A stretch of 64,000 bases of DNA, from the NCBI RefSeq assembly GCF_963665245.1, contig NZ_OY762267.1, forward strand, positions 4,312,001 to 4,376,000, written 5' to 3'. Numbering within the stretch: position 1 is the first letter of the stretch; the number at the start of each line of letters is the position of its first letter. The notes under the pieces were generated by a model. The model was not told the origin of the DNA and did no database searches. It was given only the letters and a program-made list of their open reading frames with translations. The position numbers were made by a program, and so were the translations under genes. Shown piece by piece: positions 60,512 to 64,000 of the stretch. The DNA comes from an uncultured Paludibaculum sp. GTDB taxonomy: Bacteria > Acidobacteriota > Terriglobia > Bryobacterales > Bryobacteraceae.

Positions 60512-62032
60512 TGTCGCTAGTATGTGATCTGTCCGCATGAGTTCACACGTGATCTGTCCGTTCGAGCAGAGCGGCGGGCGAGTCTTGGAAGGTGGAAGCC
60601 CCCAAGGATTGCCCGGCCGCGGAAGTGGAGCGGATGATGAAGCTACAAGAAGTGCTGCTGAAGGCCATGGCGAAGAAGATCACATGGTGGAGCGCGGCGG
60701 AGATCATCGGAGTGAGCGACCGAACGATGCGACGCTGGCGGGAGAGGCTGGAAGAGCACGGCTATTCGGGCTTGGCCGACCGGCGGAAAGGCAGGCCGAG
60801 TGACAAGAGGGTGCCCTTGGCGATGGCGGAGGAGGTGTTGCGGCTGTACCAGGAAACCTACTATGACCTGAACATGCGGCACTTTCACGAGAAGCTGCGC
60901 GAGCAACACGGCATCCAGCTGAGCTACACGTGGGTGCAGAAGGCGCTGCAGGGTGCGGGCTTGGTGGCCAAGCGGGGTAGGCGGGCCAAGCATCGGCGGA
61001 GACGGGAGCCTCGACCGCTGCCGGGGATGCTGCTGCACATCGACGGGAGCAAGCACCAGTGGTTCAGCGATGAGCGATGGTATGACCTGATCGTGATCCT
61101 GGATGATGCGACGAAGGAGATCTACTACGCACAGTTGGTGGAGGAGGAATCGACGCGGACGGTGATGGCGGGCCTGCGGCATGTGATTGAGTCGAAGGGT
61201 CTGTTCTGTGCGTTGTACAGCGACCGGGGCAGCCACTTTTTCGTGACGCCGAAAGCGGGCGGGAAGGTTGATAAGGGCCGTCTGACGCAGGTTGGGCGAG
61301 CGATGAAGGAGTTGGGCGTGCAGATGATCGCGGCCTACTCGCCACAAGCGCGAGGCCGGTCAGAGCGGAGCTTCGGGACCTGGCAGGGCCGACTGCCACA
61401 GGAGTTGCGGCTGGCGGGGATCACCACCGCGGAAAGGGCCAATGAGTTCTTGGCCGAACGTTACATTGGCGAGTTCAACGAGAAGTTCACGGTTGAGGCG
61501 AAGGAGACAGGGACGGCGTTTCGGAAGACGACGCGCGCCGATCTGAACTGGGTGTTCACGGTGCAGACTGAGCGCGTGGTAGATCGGGATAACACGGTGG
61601 CGATCGGCGACCAGAGCTGGCAACTGGAGAAGAGCCGTTTCCGCCACTCCCTGGCGAAGAGCACAGTGACCATTCACGAGCACCTGGATGGAACGGTGTC
61701 GATCCGATTTGGACCGCATGTGGTAGGCCGCTACACAGCCGAGGGCGCACGATTGCGGGACACTCGACAATCACGAAAGGAAGACTGTGGAAAAGGCGGG
61801 CCCGAGGAAGCCGAGGAAAACCGCGAGGCGGTTTCCCACGGCTCCCACCGTCCCTTGGAAATCCCGCCGAGCCGGGATTCCCACTTTCCCACCGCCCCGA
61901 CGACGACGAGAAAGGTACGTCCGAAGACCCGGAAGCCGCCTTCGGCGAGCAGAAAAGGATCATCGGGTGCGGTCAACTGATGCGGACAGATCGTGTGTGA
62001 ATAAAAGCGGACAGATTGACTTACTACCGACA
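60512..62032 (+). mobile_element. Complete insertion sequence, ISNCY/ISDol1-like, with 16-bp target duplication
   Basis: 1521 bp. The ends are imperfect inverted repeats: the left begins TGTCGCTAGTATGTGATC and the reversed right end TGTCGGTAGTAAGTCAATC, then both CTGTCCGC. A second copy of the GATCTGTCCG word lies a little further in at each end. The flanks are identical 16-bp direct repeats, GTCTTCTTGACCATCC, at 60496-60511 and 62033-62048. It carries one transposase gene. The intact ends, intact gene and perfect duplication point to a recent insertion. Confidence 0.9.
60592..61980 (+). CDS. DDE transposase (ISNCY/ISDol1-like, integrase core)
   Basis: 462 residues from a GTG at 60592 (ATG 60634 also possible). 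The N-terminus carries a helix-turn-helix (WWSAAEIIGVSDRTMRRWRERLEEHG), followed by a second DNA-binding part. The rve-type core has D151 (LLHIDGSKH), D211 (LYSDRGS) and E258 (RGRSERSFG), a normal DDE triad. The C-terminal 60 residues are basic and Pro/Ser rich. It is intact, so the element may still move. Confidence 0.9.
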   Translation: MEAPKDCPAAEVERMMKLQEVLLKAMAKKITWWSAAEIIGVSDRTMRRWRERLEEHGYSGLADRRKGRPSDKRVPLAMAEEVLRLYQETYYDLNMRHFHEKLREQHGIQLSYTWVQKALQGAGLVAKRGRRAKHRRRREPRPLPGMLLHIDGSKHQWFSDERWYDLIVILDDATKEIYYAQLVEEESTRTVMAGLRHVIESKGLFCALYSDRGSHFFVTPKAGGKVDKGRLTQVGRAMKELGVQMIAAYSPQARGRSERSFGTWQGRLPQELRLAGITTAERANEFLAERYIGEFNEKFTVEAKETGTAFRKTTRADLNWVFTVQTERVVDRDNTVAIGDQSWQLEKSRFRHSLAKSTVTIHEHLDGTVSIRFGPHVVGRYTAEGARLRDTRQSRKEDCGKGGPEEAEENREAVSHGSHRPLEIPPSRDSHFPTAPTTTRKVRPKTRKPPSASRKGSSGAVN

Positions 62033-62048
62033 GTCTTCTTGACCATCC

Positions 62049-63015
62049 GCGGCACCGCGGTATCTGAGTCGGCGTACGCGGCGGGGCAGAGATGCCCAGT
62101 CTCCGGCTCGACAAATATCTTCGCAAGGGAGATTCGAGTCAGCGATGGAACGACTTCAGGAGAAGGTGGGATCTGCAGCCTGATTCAGGCCACCGCAACA
62201 GTGAACGGCGCGGCTGTCGCCTCCAATCTCATGACTCTTGCCTGGAACAGCGGAGCCAGTCAGGCACCGGTCGTGAGTCCCGGGGCGCCGCGGACGCTTT
62301 CGCTGCCGAATCCGGCCGTGTTGGACGGGGTTGTCCGCGACGACGGTCTGCCCAACAACGCCCTGACATCGGCGCAGAGCATGGTCAGCGGTCCGGCCGC
62401 CATGACCTTCGACAACCCGAATCAGGCCGCGACCACGGTCTCTTTCACCGCCGCCGGCACCGATGAGCTGATCGACGGGAGTTGGGCGACCTACTGGTAC
62501 GGCTACGATGGCGAAGGTCATGTGCGGGCGCTGACAGATGCGATGGGTACCGTCACGGACACCTACGACTACGATGCGTTCGGGAGCGTGGTGGGCTCGA
62601 CTGGTACGACTCCGAACGCGTATCGGTATCGCGGGGAACAGTGGGACGCCGATCTCGGTCTCTACTACCTGAGGGCACGCTGGTACAGCCCGGTGACAGG
62701 CCGGTTCCTGTCGCGGGATCCGCTAGATACAGGCAACAGGTACGCCTATGCGGCGGCAGATCCGGTGAATGGGAGCGATCCGAGTGGGCTGCTGACGCAA
62801 TGGACGATCCCCGCGGCAGGTGGCGAGGTGTTGTATGCGTATACGGTGAAGGTGATCGTCTACGGCAGCGCCGCGTATAGCATCTACGCCGTTGGTCACC
62901 ACACCCCGGCAGGGCGTGACTTCATCTGCATCCTAAAGTCGGCCGTGTCTGCGGCTCTCGCGGCGTCAGAGTTGGAGCAGGGTTACTTTGGGCTGGCACC
63001 TGACGCGTATGCAAA
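62049..63015 (+). pseudogene. RHS-repeat protein remnant
   Basis: The frame that runs out of the transposase end contains, from about 62310, a PKD-like stretch (VVRDDGLPNNALTSAQSMVSGPAAMTF) and then an RHS core end: WYGYDGEGHVRALTDAMGTVTDTYDYDAFGSVVGSTG, YRYRGEQWDADLGLYYLRARWYSPVTGRFLSRDPL and the terminal DPVNGSDPSGL motif. The N-terminal hundreds of residues of repeats are missing, and the PKD-like piece runs directly into the RHS piece, so this is a composite fragment. After about residue GLAPDAYANG the toxin part continues in another frame. Confidence 0.7.
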
Positions 63016-63018
63016 TGG

Positions 63019-63441
63019 TTGCCGGGTGCGTACTTGTCCACGCCAATCTCACCTGCGCCTCCTTCTTCTCCCACACTATCTAGCCCCCAGCCCGAACCGG
63101 AGCCAACTCCCTCACCACAGCCTTCGGCTCCCAATGGCAATAACCCGTGTGATCCAGGAGGAGAGGGCAAGTCTGTCCACAGGCTCTGGAACCCCGGCGC
63201 GGACTGGGAAAAGGAGTAAGACGTGCCTGGTGGTAGGATTGATGCGGTTAACCTGAGAACGCATACGGTTCTTGAACTTAAACCCTGTAACGGGGGAGCA
63301 TTGTGTAAGGGGCGGAGCCAGTTGAGGAGATACATCCAGGCTCTAGAGGCAATGTTTCCAGAGACCACGGGGCTCTGGGTGGGAAGAACCGTCTGCTACG
63401 AAAGGAACTCGTCAGGTGGCTATGACTTCCACTATCAGTAG
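63019..63441 (+). pseudogene. RHS C-terminal nuclease-type toxin, interrupted
   Basis: In the frame one step away from the RHS core: a Pro/Ser linker (SPQPEPEPTPSPQPSAPNGNNPCD), then an in-frame TAA (63217-63219), then GGRIDAVNLRTHTVLELKPCNGGALCKGRSQLRRYIQAL. The latter has the D...E-x-K pattern (Asp in RID, Glu and Lys in LELKP) of the PD-(D/E)xK restriction-endonuclease-fold toxins found at RHS C-termini. One frameshift and one stop separate it from the core, so no full toxin is made unless these are sequencing errors. A TTG at 63019 and a GTG at 63223 could start short products. Confidence 0.6.
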
Positions 63442-63949
63442 GAGAGTCCGGGAATGTGTTGATCGAGCGGCAAGACTCGCTGGCTTTGTTAAGCACTCCA
63501 CTTGGTTTTGGACTAAGTCAATTGAGGGTGATTCTTTGATCTTAATTGTCTATCTCCAGAAATCGCGCTGGGGTGACTCTTTTTATATAGAGCTGGGTGC
63601 GCTATTTGGTGGAACGCCAGAGAAACTACACATTTGGGATGCTCCACTAAGGATGCGAGTTGGGGCTCATGTATCCGACATGCGTGTGACATTGCCGCTT
63701 GACTTCAACCAGGCGGCCAATGTGGAAGGACAACTGAAAGAGCTGGGCGACGCTCTTGAAGTTGGATTGTTCACAGAGCTTTGCTCGATTCGGAGTAGGA
63801 AAGACCTCCTAGCATTCATCGCGCGATGTCAAGACCGCACGGTAAACGGAAAGCGAACGTCATTTCAGGTGTCGCGAGATTTCCTAAGCGAGCTTCAGTC
63901 GGAAAAACACCTGGAAAAGCGAAGGGGCAATGGCGATCTCCAAGTATGA
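63422..63949 (+). CDS. DUF4304-like immunity protein
   Basis: 175 residues from the ATG at 63422 (a GTG at 63416 is possible), overlapping the end of the toxin frame by 20 nt. The sequence pattern (GFVKHSTWFWTKSIEGDSLILIVYLQKSRWGDSFYIELGALFG, then RMRVGAHVSDM) fits DUF4304 proteins, which commonly serve as immunity partners of polymorphic toxins. Base composition is clearly lower in GC than its surroundings, which fits transfer of the toxin/immunity cassette. It appears intact although its toxin is broken. Confidence 0.65.
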   Translation: MTSTISRRVRECVDRAARLAGFVKHSTWFWTKSIEGDSLILIVYLQKSRWGDSFYIELGALFGGTPEKLHIWDAPLRMRVGAHVSDMRVTLPLDFNQAANVEGQLKELGDALEVGLFTELCSIRSRKDLLAFIARCQDRTVNGKRTSFQVSRDFLSELQSEKHLEKRRGNGDLQV

Positions 63950-64000
63950 ATGACCTAGCCCCAGCGGTTTCGGAACCCGCGAAAGTGAAGTCACCGTAAA

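Overview
The window looks like a chromosomal piece of a soil Acidobacteriota bacterium, most likely of the Bryobacterales/Solibacterales type. This is inferred from gene content: a high-GC genome, an ECF sigma factor of the PF07638 kind, two Ser/Thr kinases fused to beta-propellers, LssY-C, DUF4136, YXWQ-repeat and PEP-CTERM proteins, and many decayed gene fragments. No rRNA, tRNA or CRISPR array was seen.

Region 1 (1-25.6 kb) is an envelope and signalling region. It holds an ECF sigma factor, a four-gene RND efflux operon ending in a bestrophin channel, two kinase/beta-propeller receptors flanking an LssY-C protein, a MarC protein, and several secreted or surface proteins. Eleven transcription units here are preceded by the same oriented two-part motif, TGATCA then 17-19 nt then CC(A/C)C(T/A/C). 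I propose it is a promoter class or operator shared by a cell-envelope regulon.

Region 2 (25.7-32.1 kb) holds a large secreted protein (a paralogue of the one at 21.6 kb), then a gene graveyard: truncated sulfatase, transposase tail, RepA-like replication protein, GMC oxidoreductase and SDR fragments around one intact SDR. Region 3 (32.4-37.3 kb) is a FixL/FixJ-like phosphorelay with four PAS domains, plus an orphan receiver and a receiver-less sigma-54 activator.

Region 4 (37.6-54.0 kb) is the most interesting. It encodes a SulP anion transporter with a PrmA-like methyltransferase, a small TPR-like protein, a membrane histidine kinase, an NtrC-type activator, and a seven-subunit membrane complex related to hydrogenase-4 and complex I. 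The catalytic subunit has lost all four NiFe-binding cysteines, while the FeS relay and proton-channel residues remain, so it is an Ehr-type (energy-converting-hydrogenase-related) complex rather than a hydrogenase. Three copies of a palindrome, CTGCAA-N3-TTGCAG, sit a fixed distance upstream of four well-formed sigma-54 promoters. These serve SulP, the regulator operon and each of two tandem hyfB paralogues, and so define a self-contained local regulon.

Region 5 (54.1-64 kb) holds a beta-propeller lipoprotein, a block of intergenic repeats, a Tat-exported epimerase-like/alpha-beta-hydrolase fusion, an arsR-acr3 arsenite module, a complete insertion sequence with a 16-bp target duplication, and a decayed RHS toxin gene beside an intact DUF4304-like immunity gene.
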